Shown here one piece after another: positions 7,088 to 15,301 of a DNA stretch of 16,962 nucleotides. The number at the start of each line of letters is the position of its first letter. Positions within the stretch are counted from its first letter, which is position 1. A program made the translations under genes and the position numbers. Source of the stretch: an uncultured Clostridia bacterium (lineage in GTDB: Bacteria; Bacillota; Clostridia; Christensenellales; Borkfalkiaceae); the NCBI GenBank assembly GCA_934254725.1, contig CAKQLR010000041.1, positions 1 to 16,962 of the forward strand. The letters are read 5' to 3'. The notes under the pieces are model-generated. The model made no database searches. It saw nothing but the letters and a program-made list of their open reading frames with translations, and was not told the DNA's origin.

Positions 7088-7111
7088 CCTCGCCCGTTTT
7101 CGGCGAAAAGC

Positions 7112-7666
7112 TTATAAAACGACCTCGATTACAAAAACGCAAAGAAGCATTAAAAACGCGGATAACGCGCCGTCTGCCAGACCGTTAATCCCTAAAATAA
7201 GGGTAGCGATAGGCTTTGCTCTTCCGTTGTTCTTGCTGTTCGCAAACGTCTTTATGGATTTGATACCGAAAACGATCGAAATTATACTGGTCGCTATACA
7301 TGCGGGAACGAACCCTAATATGGCGAACAGCAAAGCCACGGAGCCGAAAACTCCCAAAGAACCGGCAAAAGATACTCCGATAATATAGTAGCAAATAAAC
7401 ACAAGAACGGTCGCTACCGCTCCGAGGATGGTGGAAGCAAGCGCTTTGCCGAAGCCGTCCATTCTTCCGTTGTTTTCTTCGGGCCGGCTATCCTGCCGCC
7501 CGCAAGGTTGTTGATAAAACTGCTGTTGATAGAACTGTTCGTGTCGATAATCCCGAGATTGCTGCTGAGTTGTACCGCCGTTACCGTATATCGATTGATT
7601 ACGGCATTCTTCGCAGTACTCGTCGTTTGTTTCGATTTGTTTACCGCATCTTCTGCAATAAGGCAT
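7112..7666 (-). CDS. Zinc-ribbon membrane protein, DUF4190-like, short-linker paralogue
   Basis: A 184-residue protein with an N-terminal four-cysteine zinc ribbon (C4, C7, C18, C21 in CRRCGKQ...EYCEEC), a short Gln-rich linker (34-60) and a hydrophobic C-terminal half with about three membrane segments (about 74-98, 104-133, 152-180). The membrane part carries the DUF4190-like pattern GFGKALAS...IVFGIKSIK...KPIATLILGI. The function is unknown; such proteins are common in Firmicutes. It is the tandem paralogue of the gene 53 nt upstream (7720-8367) and is the last gene of the run. Its Shine-Dalgarno sequence is poor (GGGGAAAG). Confidence 0.75.
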   Translation of the reverse strand: MPYCRRCGKQIETNDEYCEECRNQSIYGNGGTTQQQSRDYRHEQFYQQQFYQQPCGRQDSRPEENNGRMDGFGKALASTILGAVATVLVFICYYIIGVSFAGSLGVFGSVALLFAILGFVPACIATSIISIVFGIKSIKTFANSKNNGRAKPIATLILGINGLADGALSAFLMLLCVFVIEVVL

Positions 7667-7671
7667 AATCT
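7605..7671 (-). repeat. Zinc-ribbon coding segment, near-identical copy 1
   Basis: This 67-bp segment matches 8306-8372 at 66 of 67 positions. The match covers the start codon and zinc ribbon of the two paralogues, while linkers and membrane domains have diverged. This points to recent duplication with strong constraint on the ribbon, or to local gene conversion. Confidence 0.85.
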
Positions 7672-7719
7672 CTTTCCCCTTTTCTTTAAATTTTCAGACT
7701 TTTTCCGTCTGTTTATGAC

Positions 7720-8367
7720 TTATAGAACGGCTGTAATAGCAAAAAATGTAATAATAGCCAACAACAGAGCTATAGCGCCGTTTGCAAGACCTGCAATACC
7801 TAAAATAAGGGTTGCAATGGGTTTTGCCTTTCCCTCTTTCTTGTTGATAGAAAACGTCTTTATGGACTTAATTCCGAAAACAATCGAAAGCACGATAGGC
7901 GCAACGCTTATGATTATGTAAACCCATCCGGAAACAGCCAAAGCTATTTTTCCGGCTTCGTCAACGGCAAATTCCAAAGCGAATAAAACGGTATAAAAAC
8001 CGGCAAGCATAAGAATACTTGCTACCGTTCCGAGTATGGCGGAAGCGAGCGCTCTGCCGAAGCCGTCCATTCTTCCGCTGTTTTCCTTAGGCTGTTCGGG
8101 CTGACTTGCCGGCTGTCCGTAAGGTTGCTGTTGATATGGCTGCTCGGGTTGCTGATAAAACTGCTGACCGTAAGGCTGTTGTTGCTGATACGGTTGTTGA
8201 TAGGGTTGCTCCGGCTGATATTGTTGTTGATAAGGTTGTTCGGGCTGATAAGCCTGAGATTGCTGAGTTGCTTCGCCGTTGCCGTATATCAATTCCTGAT
8301 TACGACATTCTTCGCAGTACTCGTCGTTTGTTTCGATTTGTTTACCGCATTTTCTGCAATAAGGCAT
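7720..8367 (-). CDS. Zinc-ribbon membrane protein with Q/P-rich repeats, DUF4190-like
   Basis: A 215-residue protein with the same C4 zinc ribbon (C4, C7, C18, C21) as its downstream paralogue, a longer low-complexity linker (about 34-93) made of degenerate YQPEQPYQQ units, and a hydrophobic C-terminal domain (about 104-135, 140-168, 184-214) with FGIKSIKTF and KPIATLILGI. The linker probably places the ribbon away from the membrane. The start is ATG with AAGGAGAG upstream. It begins 41 nt after the hydrolase gene at 8409, which suggests the same operon. Function unknown. Confidence 0.75.
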   Translation of the reverse strand: MPYCRKCGKQIETNDEYCEECRNQELIYGNGEATQQSQAYQPEQPYQQQYQPEQPYQQPYQQQQPYGQQFYQQPEQPYQQQPYGQPASQPEQPKENSGRMDGFGRALASAILGTVASILMLAGFYTVLFALEFAVDEAGKIALAVSGWVYIIISVAPIVLSIVFGIKSIKTFSINKKEGKAKPIATLILGIAGLANGAIALLLAIITFFAITAVL

Positions 8368-8372
8368 AATCT
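8306..8372 (-). repeat. Zinc-ribbon coding segment, near-identical copy 2
   Basis: Partner of 7605-7671, offset by 701 bp, with one mismatch inside the ribbon codons. Confidence 0.85.
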
Positions 8373-8408
8373 TTCTCTCCTTTTATAAATAATATTTTAA
8401 GTGAAAAA

Positions 8409-9521
8409 TCACTCGATTGCCTTGTTAAAAGTTTTAATAATCGCATCCATCAATTCGCGGTTGACTTCGCTGTAAAGCTCGTTGTCCAATTCGCGATAAA
8501 ACGCCTTTTTCTCATCTTTTGTGAGCTTTTCGCCACGCAGTTTCTTCAGCTCCGCAAGCTTTGCGGAAACCTCGTTTTTATACAAAACAGCTCTTTCCGA
8601 ATGCCATATGGCGTCATGCCCGCCGAAGATTCCTTCCCTGATATAATATTCGACGTTCGGGTTTATTATCTCGCCGCGGTGAGAAATAACCGATTGCCCG
8701 TCAAACGAAACTACGCCGTCCTCCGGTCCGTGCGCGATAAGCACGGGAATGGAAACGGAGTTTATTCCGTCCGTTCCGTTAAGCTCGGAATATCTTCCGA
8801 ACAAAGCCTTCTGATACACGTCGAGAAAAATCCTCGGTATCCCTTCGGAAGCAATAATCCCCGCGTACTGTTCACCCTTTTCACGAATGAGCGTGTACCC
8901 GTTGTTTACCGCGGCTATCGCGGCGCAAGCCTTAACTTTTTTGTTAAGCTTTAAAACGGAAGTAACCGCATAGCCTCCGCACGAATGCCCGAGCAAAAAC
9001 AACGGTTCGTCGCAAAACCTCGGCGCGGAGTTTATATATTTCAAAGCGTTATCGAGGTCCACGACCGATTGACACATACCCACCGTGGAAAGCCCCTGCG
9101 AGTCGTAAGTGCCCTTTCCGTCATAGGCGAACACCGAAAAATTATTCTGCACGAGATAAATTATTATGGGCAGATAATCGTCCGCGCCGGCGTGCAGTCC
9201 GTGCGACAGCGTAACTATTCCCTTTGAATTTTCCGCGGGATAATAGTACCCTTTCAGGTTCACATCGCCCGCTTCGAAGTAGAACTCTTCCCTCTTTACG
9301 TACTTTTCCGCCCTTTCGTAATTATAAATGCCGGGGTAGTAATCGTAATCCGGGCGCTCGTACCTCGGGAAAAACGAGTCGTACGCCGCCATCGCCCCGA
9401 CTACTGCCGTAACGCTCAGCCCCGTGACCGCGACAAGCGATTGAACTATTTGCTTTTTTTCTGTCCGCCCGAGCATATCGCCCATTTGTCTTACTTTTGC
9501 GGAAAAAAATTCTTTTTTCAA
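8409..9521 (-). CDS. Membrane-anchored alpha/beta hydrolase (S33/lysophospholipase-like)
   Basis: A 370-residue serine hydrolase with a hydrophobic segment near the N terminus (about 26-47), so the catalytic domain is probably tethered to the membrane. The triad is visible: Ser180 in GHSCGG (178-183), Asp268 in HGPEDGVV (264-271) and His302 in GGHD (300-303). SHGLHAG (106-112) supplies the oxyanion loop. The family includes lysophospholipases, monoglyceride lipases and peptidases, so the substrate is open. The start is TTG at 9519-9521, overlapping the TGA of the deacetylase gene (TTGA) and preceded by GGAG at a good distance; the first internal ATG is at residue 13 and lacks a good ribosome site. 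The overlap suggests translational coupling. Confidence 0.85.
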   Translation of the reverse strand: MKKEFFSAKVRQMGDMLGRTEKKQIVQSLVAVTGLSVTAVVGAMAAYDSFFPRYERPDYDYYPGIYNYERAEKYVKREEFYFEAGDVNLKGYYYPAENSKGIVTLSHGLHAGADDYLPIIIYLVQNNFSVFAYDGKGTYDSQGLSTVGMCQSVVDLDNALKYINSAPRFCDEPLFLLGHSCGGYAVTSVLKLNKKVKACAAIAAVNNGYTLIREKGEQYAGIIASEGIPRIFLDVYQKALFGRYSELNGTDGINSVSIPVLIAHGPEDGVVSFDGQSVISHRGEIINPNVEYYIREGIFGGHDAIWHSERAVLYKNEVSAKLAELKKLRGEKLTKDEKKAFYRELDNELYSEVNRELMDAIIKTFNKAIE

Positions 9522-10369
9522 ATCCCCACTCCGTTTTCGTCTATATATTTTCCTATCGTATGGAATTCATACTTTTCTTTCAATAGAATTTTTATCATTT
9601 GCTCTATTTTATATAAGTAAGAGCTCCGCCCTCTTGTCAGATACATTCGTTCGCCCGCAGGTATGCCCTCGGGTAAAAGAAGCCTTCCGTCAAACAGCTC
9701 GAACGGGTGTACGTAGAACAAATACGCGTTCTCCTTTTTCACGAACTTTTTGAACAAACTCTTCATCACGAGCCACGGAACAAGCCGCATATACCCGCCG
9801 CCGCACACGGGAATTTGCCCGAAAAGAGACTTGGCAACGGGCGGTTTAATTTCGTAAAAGCCGCCTTTTTCGAAGATTATCGAGTTAATTTGATTGTAAC
9901 CAGACAAATCGAGGTGTCCCGAATGGATTGCCCTTTTAAAGTTAAGCGCGCTCGAATCGTATTTAAACCCAAGCTCTTTCAGATATGAAATAATATCCTC
10001 GTTCACACCGAAGCAAGGCGCCCGATACCCGTTAGCCGTTTGCCCGAAGCCGCTTAAAATTTCGTCCCTTACTTTGCCGATATCCGCTCTAAACTTTTCC
10101 CTCGAATACCCGAGCACCGGCTCGTGCACACGTGAATGAACGGCAAATTCGTTTCCGTCATTCGCAAGCTCCCCGATAACGTTTCCCCAGCGCTCTATGC
10201 TTCGTTCCGTTAAAAAGAACGTAGCGGGCACGCCGTATTTTTTTAGAAGCGCCACATAGCTTTTCAGTCCGTCTATAACGTCCGTTTCCTCGAATGCCGC
10301 GTTGTCTTTAACGCAGCTCGTATCCGAAAAAACTTCGACGTCCATTGTAAAAAAAGCGACTTTTTTCAT
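9518..10369 (-). CDS. Polysaccharide deacetylase family protein
   Basis: A 283-residue NodB-fold carbohydrate esterase family 4 protein. Visible motifs are TMDVE (8-12, catalytic-base Asp10), ATFF (49-52), the metal site HSRVH (78-82), GYRAP (114-118, Arg116) and YVHPFE (219-224, His221). Motif order and the VCGGGYMRLVPW stretch (188-199) resemble the exopolysaccharide-linked deacetylases more than peptidoglycan deacetylases. There is no signal peptide or membrane segment, so a cytoplasmic sugar or lipid-linked sugar is the likelier substrate; this is inference. The start codon shares its A with the stop of the preceding gene (TAATG at 10367-10371), and the end overlaps the next gene by 4 nt, so it is tightly coupled between two hydrolases. 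Confidence 0.88.
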   Translation of the reverse strand: MKKVAFFTMDVEVFSDTSCVKDNAAFEETDVIDGLKSYVALLKKYGVPATFFLTERSIERWGNVIGELANDGNEFAVHSRVHEPVLGYSREKFRADIGKVRDEILSGFGQTANGYRAPCFGVNEDIISYLKELGFKYDSSALNFKRAIHSGHLDLSGYNQINSIIFEKGGFYEIKPPVAKSLFGQIPVCGGGYMRLVPWLVMKSLFKKFVKKENAYLFYVHPFELFDGRLLLPEGIPAGERMYLTRGRSSYLYKIEQMIKILLKEKYEFHTIGKYIDENGVGI

Positions 10370-11307
10370 TACGTGTTGTCCCGGATAAAGTTTTTTATAA
10401 CCTCGTCGTAGCGCTCTTCGTCGTTAATGCGAACGTGCGAATGTATGCCTTTTTCAAACCACTCTATTCTCTTTGCCGAGCCGCACTTTTCATAAAGCTT
10501 CATAACCGCGCTTTCGGGCGAATACACGTCCATTTTGCTGTAAATAAACAGAATGGGCTTATTCATTTTGTCTATGCGGTGAATAGGTCCGTCCTTGGCG
10601 GGGTTCTTGCCCGAAACGAGCTTTATAAACGCCATGACTATTTCCACGCATGGGTGCGGGTTGTGCTTCCTCTCGACGATTCGCCTCTCGAGCATATCCC
10701 CGAAGTGAAGATACATTCCGTCGGTAGTCAGCCCTTCGAAGTAATCGGGCGCTTTCTCCGAAGTAAAAGCGTAAAGGCAGGTAGCCGCGCCTATACAGAT
10801 ACCGTGGAACCACGCTTTTTTAATATTTTGCTCGTCGTGCAGAAACTTTGCCCAACAAAGCAAATCTTTATACTCTTTAATGCCCACGGTGTTGTATCTC
10901 CCTTCCGAAAGCCCGTGGGAACGGTTATCAATGGCAAGCACGTTGTAGCCCGCCTGCTTGTACGGAGAAGCAAAATAATACGAATAAACGCACGTTTCCA
11001 TTCTCCCGGGGACTATAATAACCGCTTTATCGTATCCGAAATCGAAGTATTCCCCTACAAGGGTAAACCCGTCGCTTTTAACGGAAACCCTCTTTTGAAA
11101 TTCCTTGTTTTCTTCTCCCCAAAGTTCGCCTTCTGCGAACATTCTCTTTTGTTCCTCGTCGTCCCAACTGCAATCTCTCGACCACTTTTTCTTGTTCGTC
11201 CTGACAAGCAGTTCCCTGAAAATTATCGACGCAATGATAACGTTAGGCAAAACGTAACCCAGAACGAAAAGCCCGATAATCCCTAATACAATATATAATG
11301 CAATCAT
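10369..11307 (-). CDS. Membrane-anchored alpha/beta hydrolase with Cys at the nucleophile position
   Basis: A 312-residue protein with an N-terminal membrane segment (about 2-30) and an alpha/beta hydrolase domain of the family that includes the anchored hydrolase at 15291-16241. VPGRMET (99-105) is the oxyanion strand and DNRSHGLSEG (127-136) is the family signature. The nucleophile elbow reads HGICIGAAT (168-176), with Cys171 (codon TGT) where relatives have Ser in GxSMGA. Asp260 (YSKMD) and His289 or His291 (GIHSH) could complete a triad. It may be a Cys-type hydrolase, as in dienelactone hydrolases, a thioester-handling enzyme or a catalytically altered protein. Its Shine-Dalgarno sequence AGGAG overlaps the stop codon of fakA (8-nt gap). 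Confidence 0.83.
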   Translation of the reverse strand: MIALYIVLGIIGLFVLGYVLPNVIIASIIFRELLVRTNKKKWSRDCSWDDEEQKRMFAEGELWGEENKEFQKRVSVKSDGFTLVGEYFDFGYDKAVIIVPGRMETCVYSYYFASPYKQAGYNVLAIDNRSHGLSEGRYNTVGIKEYKDLLCWAKFLHDEQNIKKAWFHGICIGAATCLYAFTSEKAPDYFEGLTTDGMYLHFGDMLERRIVERKHNPHPCVEIVMAFIKLVSGKNPAKDGPIHRIDKMNKPILFIYSKMDVYSPESAVMKLYEKCGSAKRIEWFEKGIHSHVRINDEERYDEVIKNFIRDNT

Positions 11308-11315
11308 ACAAGCTC

Positions 11316-13019
11316 CTAAACGATGCCGACGATGACGTCGTAAATCGCCTGCCCGCCGTCGAGAAATTCTCTGTCCATATCGGGAAAGGCTTCATCGAGA
11401 GCGGCGTCAAGGTTTTCCTCGTCCGCTTCTCCGAAATCGCTGCCTTTCAGTATAACGAAGGAGCCTTTATCCTCTATTCCCTCCACCTTGTTTACAGCCG
11501 AAACCAACGCATCCGAAAGACTTGCGCTTGCGGAAACGAGCTTTTTGCCTATAAAACCGATATACTCTCCCTTAGTGCAACTGAAATCTTTCGAGGAATA
11601 ATCTCTTACGGCTTTTGCTATAAAAACGGTGGTAATGCTCTGCGCGCCGTCCTTCATCTGAGCTATGCGTTCTTTCTCGTCCTCTATATCTACGGAGCCG
11701 AGCGCGAGCGCGTAATACCCCTCGAGGACGGACTTGGTGGGAACGACCGTCACCTTATCCTGTTTTCCGCAAATCTCCGCAGCCTGAACGGCTGTCTGAA
11801 CTATATTCCCGTTATTCGGAAAAACGATTATTCTGTCCGCGTTAAGAGAGTTATATGCCCGAACGAATTCTTCAGAAGGAGTGTTCATCGTCTGTCCGCC
11901 TTTCAAAACCATGTCCGAACCACAACCTTTAAGTATTTCGGTAATTCCGTCGCCGTCCGCAACGGAAACTATGGCGATGCTTTTATGCCTTTCGTCGGCT
12001 TTTCCCGTTCTTTCGTACAGTTCCTCGTCGGACGAAACGGCTACCTGAGCGAACGCGTCGTTTTTATCCTTGAACTCCTCGTGCTGAACCTGCATATTAT
12101 CGAGTTTGAAGGAAACGAATTCTCCGTACCGCCTTGCAATGCCCATAACCGTTTCGGGCGTAAATGTGTGTATGTGCACCTTAACAATCGTTTTCGACTG
12201 AACAGAAACGAGCGAGTTGCCGTACTCCGAAAGCTCCCCGATAAACTTTTTGTTGTCGAAGCGATCCGCAGGTTGTTTTGCGTTTGAAAGCTGAAGCAGA
12301 AACTCCATACAGTAACCGTATTCAAACGGCGTATCCGCGTCCGTTTCTGTTTTTCTTTCCGTTCCGTTAGCGTTTGAAAGTTTTGTTTTATCCTCTATTT
12401 CTATTTTCTCCCCGTACATCGCGCGCGCCATTCCCTCCATAATCGTAATAAAGCCCACCGCGCCGCTGTCGAGAACGCCCGCTTCCTTAAGCTCGGGAAG
12501 AAGTTCGGGCGTGTGTGTTACCGATTTCTTCATTTCCGCAAGGTACATAGAAAGAACTATATCGCAAGTGGTGCCTCTCCTGACCTGAGAGCGAATATTT
12601 TCTATTCCCTCTCTCGCAACGGTAAGCATAGTGCCTTCCACAGGTCTAACAACCGCCGCGTAAGCCGTTTTATACGCGCGGATAAGTGCGTTCCTCAGCT
12701 CGCCCGCATTAACTATGCCGTCCCTCTCGAGCTCATCGGACATTCCCTTGAAAAGTTGGGAAAGTATAACGCCGGAATTTCCTCTCGCGCCGAGGAGCAT
12801 TCCGTGGCTCAGCTCTTTAAGATAACAACCGAGGTGGCGGTTGGGCGTTGCGTTTTTAAGACCGCCTTCCAGCGTTCTGCGCATATTAAAGCCCGTATCC
12901 CCGTCAGGCACGGGGAACACGTTCATATCGTTTATTTCTTTTTCGTGATTGATAAGATTTGCGAAGCCGCCTTTCACCATGGCTTCGAAAATAATACCGT
13001 TTAATCTTTCGATTTTCAT
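11316..13019 (-). CDS. fakA: FakA-like fatty acid kinase (DAK2 domain)
   Basis: A 567-residue kinase of usual FakA length. FakA phosphorylates a fatty acid held by a FakB (DegV) protein, giving acyl-phosphate for phospholipid synthesis. The DhaL/DAK2 nucleotide domain is at the N terminus: NVFPVPDGDTG (33-43), with metal-binding acidic residues 39 and 41, and ARGNSGVILSQ (78-88). The middle and C-terminal FakA regions show YGYCMEFLL, KVHIHTFTPE, FPNNGNI and VVPTKSVLEGY, which match the family well. The partner FakB is encoded two genes upstream, with a transporter between them. ATG start, weak ribosome site, 7-nt gap after the transporter gene, so translation may depend on coupling. Confidence 0.92.
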   Translation of the reverse strand: MKIERLNGIIFEAMVKGGFANLINHEKEINDMNVFPVPDGDTGFNMRRTLEGGLKNATPNRHLGCYLKELSHGMLLGARGNSGVILSQLFKGMSDELERDGIVNAGELRNALIRAYKTAYAAVVRPVEGTMLTVAREGIENIRSQVRRGTTCDIVLSMYLAEMKKSVTHTPELLPELKEAGVLDSGAVGFITIMEGMARAMYGEKIEIEDKTKLSNANGTERKTETDADTPFEYGYCMEFLLQLSNAKQPADRFDNKKFIGELSEYGNSLVSVQSKTIVKVHIHTFTPETVMGIARRYGEFVSFKLDNMQVQHEEFKDKNDAFAQVAVSSDEELYERTGKADERHKSIAIVSVADGDGITEILKGCGSDMVLKGGQTMNTPSEEFVRAYNSLNADRIIVFPNNGNIVQTAVQAAEICGKQDKVTVVPTKSVLEGYYALALGSVDIEDEKERIAQMKDGAQSITTVFIAKAVRDYSSKDFSCTKGEYIGFIGKKLVSASASLSDALVSAVNKVEGIEDKGSFVILKGSDFGEADEENLDAALDEAFPDMDREFLDGGQAIYDVIVGIV

Positions 13020-13026
13020 AAGTGTG

Positions 13027-14346
13027 TCAGTTTTCCTTTTTGCCGAGCGTAACTATAGATTGAGGTAAAATAAACGTCAGTGCACATGCGATAACGCAAG
13101 CCGCGCCCGAAACGGGAGTCATTAAAGTTATAAGATCAGCCTGCTTCAGCGCGACCAGAACTACGCCCGTGCCGAGTCCGCTTGCAACTCCCGCAAATAA
13201 GCCCTGCATAGCAAAGTACATTGCGGAGTGGGATATGCCCGTTCTGTTTTCGTCATCCGCCGCAAGCTGAGAAGGTATCATATAAGCGACGGAGAATATC
13301 GCGCCGACCGCAAACGAACAGATAAGCCCGCCGACAATCGACAATATCGTTTTCAAAATTCCGTTTTCCAGATACGAAACGCCGAAAAGCGTAAACATGG
13401 CGAATGCGAATACAAGCAGAACCAACTGAATAGCAAACCTGAAGCCCTTCTTTCTTATAAAGTAGTTGTACAGCATAAGCGTGAACGGAACGGGTACGAA
13501 TGCCGCTATCATGACGTAAATCATGCTCATGCCCGTATACGAGAAGTACTCGTTAATTCCTCCGAGATACAGCTGCACGCCGAAAGTCAAAAAGCAATAC
13601 ACAGCCATCCAGCACAGAAAATCCTTGTTTTTGAAAGTATACGCAAGGGATTTTACAAGGTTGACCGTCTTGGTTTCGCCCGTAAAACCGTTGAGCGTGG
13701 ACTCTTCTTTAATCATAAACAGCGGAATAAGCATAAACAAAACGAGGGGCAACGTAATCATCGCCACAATGCGTATGTTCAAGCCTTTCAAAAGCATACC
13801 TACGACTACGTAACCTATTATGAAATAGACAATATCGCAAACGGATTTTACGTTGGAAACGAAGTTTCTGTCCTCCTCGTTGTCGAGAATTTCCGTAAAC
13901 GTAGCGTAGTAGCTGACCATCGTAAGCGTGTAAGAACAATAGAAAACGCACAGAACTATTCCGTAATAAATAGTGTTTAAAAGCGTTTTGCCTATGTTCG
14001 GGGTAATCAGCGCAAATGCCGTAAACGAAGCGATAAGCCCTATTAAGCCCATAATTATAGTAGGTCTGCGGCGCCCGAATTTGCACTTTAAGTTATCGGA
14101 CAGCGAAGCCATGGGTATATCTATAACCCCGTCTATAATTTTGGCTACGAGCGCAAACGCCGCCCACAGCGCGGGTATAACAAGGTCAATGCCCTCGAAC
14201 GTCTGGTTCTTGATTGCGTCCGCTCCGAAGCCGCCCACGAGAAGCGCGCTGCACAGATACGAACCCATAATTATATTAAGTAAATTTACGCCTATCGCGG
14301 AACAGGCATAAAGGAACATTTTCTTTCTGCTTCTTAAAACATTCAT
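13027..14346 (-). CDS. GPH/MFS_2-type cation-coupled transporter
   Basis: A 439-residue integral membrane protein with about 12 hydrophobic segments. It belongs to the glycoside-pentoside-hexuronide (MelB-like, MFS_2) group, as shown by AKIIDGVIDIPM (68-79, Asp72 and Asp76 of the cation site) and SDNLKCKFGRRRP (83-95), the cytoplasmic loop 2-3 signature. Members usually import sugars with Na+ or H+, but animal MFSD2A in the same superfamily moves lysophosphatidylcholine. Placement between fakB and fakA makes a lipid or lipid-headgroup substrate worth testing. The start is ATG, 19 nt after fakB, with AGGGTG upstream. Confidence 0.85.
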   Translation of the reverse strand: MNVLRSRKKMFLYACSAIGVNLLNIIMGSYLCSALLVGGFGADAIKNQTFEGIDLVIPALWAAFALVAKIIDGVIDIPMASLSDNLKCKFGRRRPTIIMGLIGLIASFTAFALITPNIGKTLLNTIYYGIVLCVFYCSYTLTMVSYYATFTEILDNEEDRNFVSNVKSVCDIVYFIIGYVVVGMLLKGLNIRIVAMITLPLVLFMLIPLFMIKEESTLNGFTGETKTVNLVKSLAYTFKNKDFLCWMAVYCFLTFGVQLYLGGINEYFSYTGMSMIYVMIAAFVPVPFTLMLYNYFIRKKGFRFAIQLVLLVFAFAMFTLFGVSYLENGILKTILSIVGGLICSFAVGAIFSVAYMIPSQLAADDENRTGISHSAMYFAMQGLFAGVASGLGTGVVLVALKQADLITLMTPVSGAACVIACALTFILPQSIVTLGKKEN

Positions 14347-14365
14347 TTCAACTCACCCTGTTTTG

Positions 14366-15301
14366 TCATATGTTTTTCAGTATATCGGAAACAATTTGTT
14401 TTTCTTCAGTAAGGTCCTTGGAAATAGGTTTGCCGAAGTAATACGCAGCCATAAGCCCCGGTCCCACGTTTATCCCGCAGGAAGGGAAAACGCTGTTAAT
14501 ATATACTTCTTTAGGGCAAATTTCCCGTTCTATCATCGCTTTATATGCAGCCGCTTGCTTCTTTCTGTCCGAAGTCGCTATGAAAATAATCTGTTCTTCG
14601 GGTTTTTCAATCGTTCTTTTTATGTATTCTATCAAAAGTCCGAACCCTTGTTTTTCCCCCTTTGCCTTGCCTATAACCGTAGTGAGTCCGTTATAGTCAA
14701 ACTCCCCTATCGGCTTGACGCCGGCAAGCGTACCGAAAAACGCCTTTGCATGGGTAAGCCTTCCCTTCTTCGCGACGAAGGACAAATCGTCAAGCCAACC
14801 CGCCTGATGCACCCTGTTCTTGTTTTCCTCGAGGAAATCGGCAACTTCGTTTACATTCTTCCCTTCGCTTCTGAGAATAGATGCGTAAACCGCCATAAGC
14901 CCGAACCCGGAGTTGAATTGTATGCTGTCCACGCATCTTATGGTAATATCCGGATATTTTTCCGTAACTCTTTCGGCTGCATTCGACATAAACCCGAACG
15001 TTCCCGAAAGCTTAGAAGAAATGCTTAAACAGAGAATATCCTTACCCTCTTTCGCATAAGTCTCGAAAGCCGCCGTCCACTTCTCTATATTCGGCGGCGA
15101 GGTGGCAAACTCGTTCGGGTTTGCTTTAAGTTTTTTGTAAAACTCCTCCGAAGTCATCCCCTCCCATTTCAGAAACGACGGCATATCGTCGCCGCCGGCC
15201 ATTTTTATATGCCCGTTCACAAAGCGAATGTCATACTTCTCTCTGAGTTCCTCGCTTAAATCGCAAGTTACGTCCGGCAAAATAACAAAACTATTCTCCA
15301 C
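14366..15301 (-). CDS. fakB: FakB-like DegV-family fatty-acid-binding protein
   Basis: A DegV-family protein of about 311 residues, expected to hold a fatty acid for phosphorylation by FakA. Family marks are PDVTCDL near the N terminus, ATSPPN (usual TSQPS), ISSKLSGT, CVDS, KKGRL, VKPI and GINVGPG near the C terminus. The GPG stretch normally carries a His two residues before the first Gly; here that residue is Asn. I chose the GTG at 15299-15301 because GGAG at 15311-15314 is 9 nt away. A TTG at 15305-15307 would add two residues but leaves only 3 nt spacing. The start overlaps the end of the upstream hydrolase gene by 11 nt, indicating coupling. Confidence 0.88.
   Translation of the reverse strand: MENSFVILPDVTCDLSEELREKYDIRFVNGHIKMAGGDDMPSFLKWEGMTSEEFYKKLKANPNEFATSPPNIEKWTAAFETYAKEGKDILCLSISSKLSGTFGFMSNAAERVTEKYPDITIRCVDSIQFNSGFGLMAVYASILRSEGKNVNEVADFLEENKNRVHQAGWLDDLSFVAKKGRLTHAKAFFGTLAGVKPIGEFDYNGLTTVIGKAKGEKQGFGLLIEYIKRTIEKPEEQIIFIATSDRKKQAAAYKAMIEREICPKEVYINSVFPSCGINVGPGLMAAYYFGKPISKDLTEEKQIVSDILKNI

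Noticed and set aside
7088..7111. A - strand terminator directly after the last zinc-ribbon gene
   Set aside because: Only a 5-bp stem (TCGCC/GGCGA) with no T-run on that strand, so termination here is not supported.
10435..11286. A 283-codon + strand frame opposite the Cys-type hydrolase
   Set aside because: Shadow of a motif-supported gene on the - strand; the translation shows no family features.
11298..12287. A 329-codon + strand frame opposite fakA
   Set aside because: The - strand frame carries the full FakA motif series, and this one is antisense with no supporting features.
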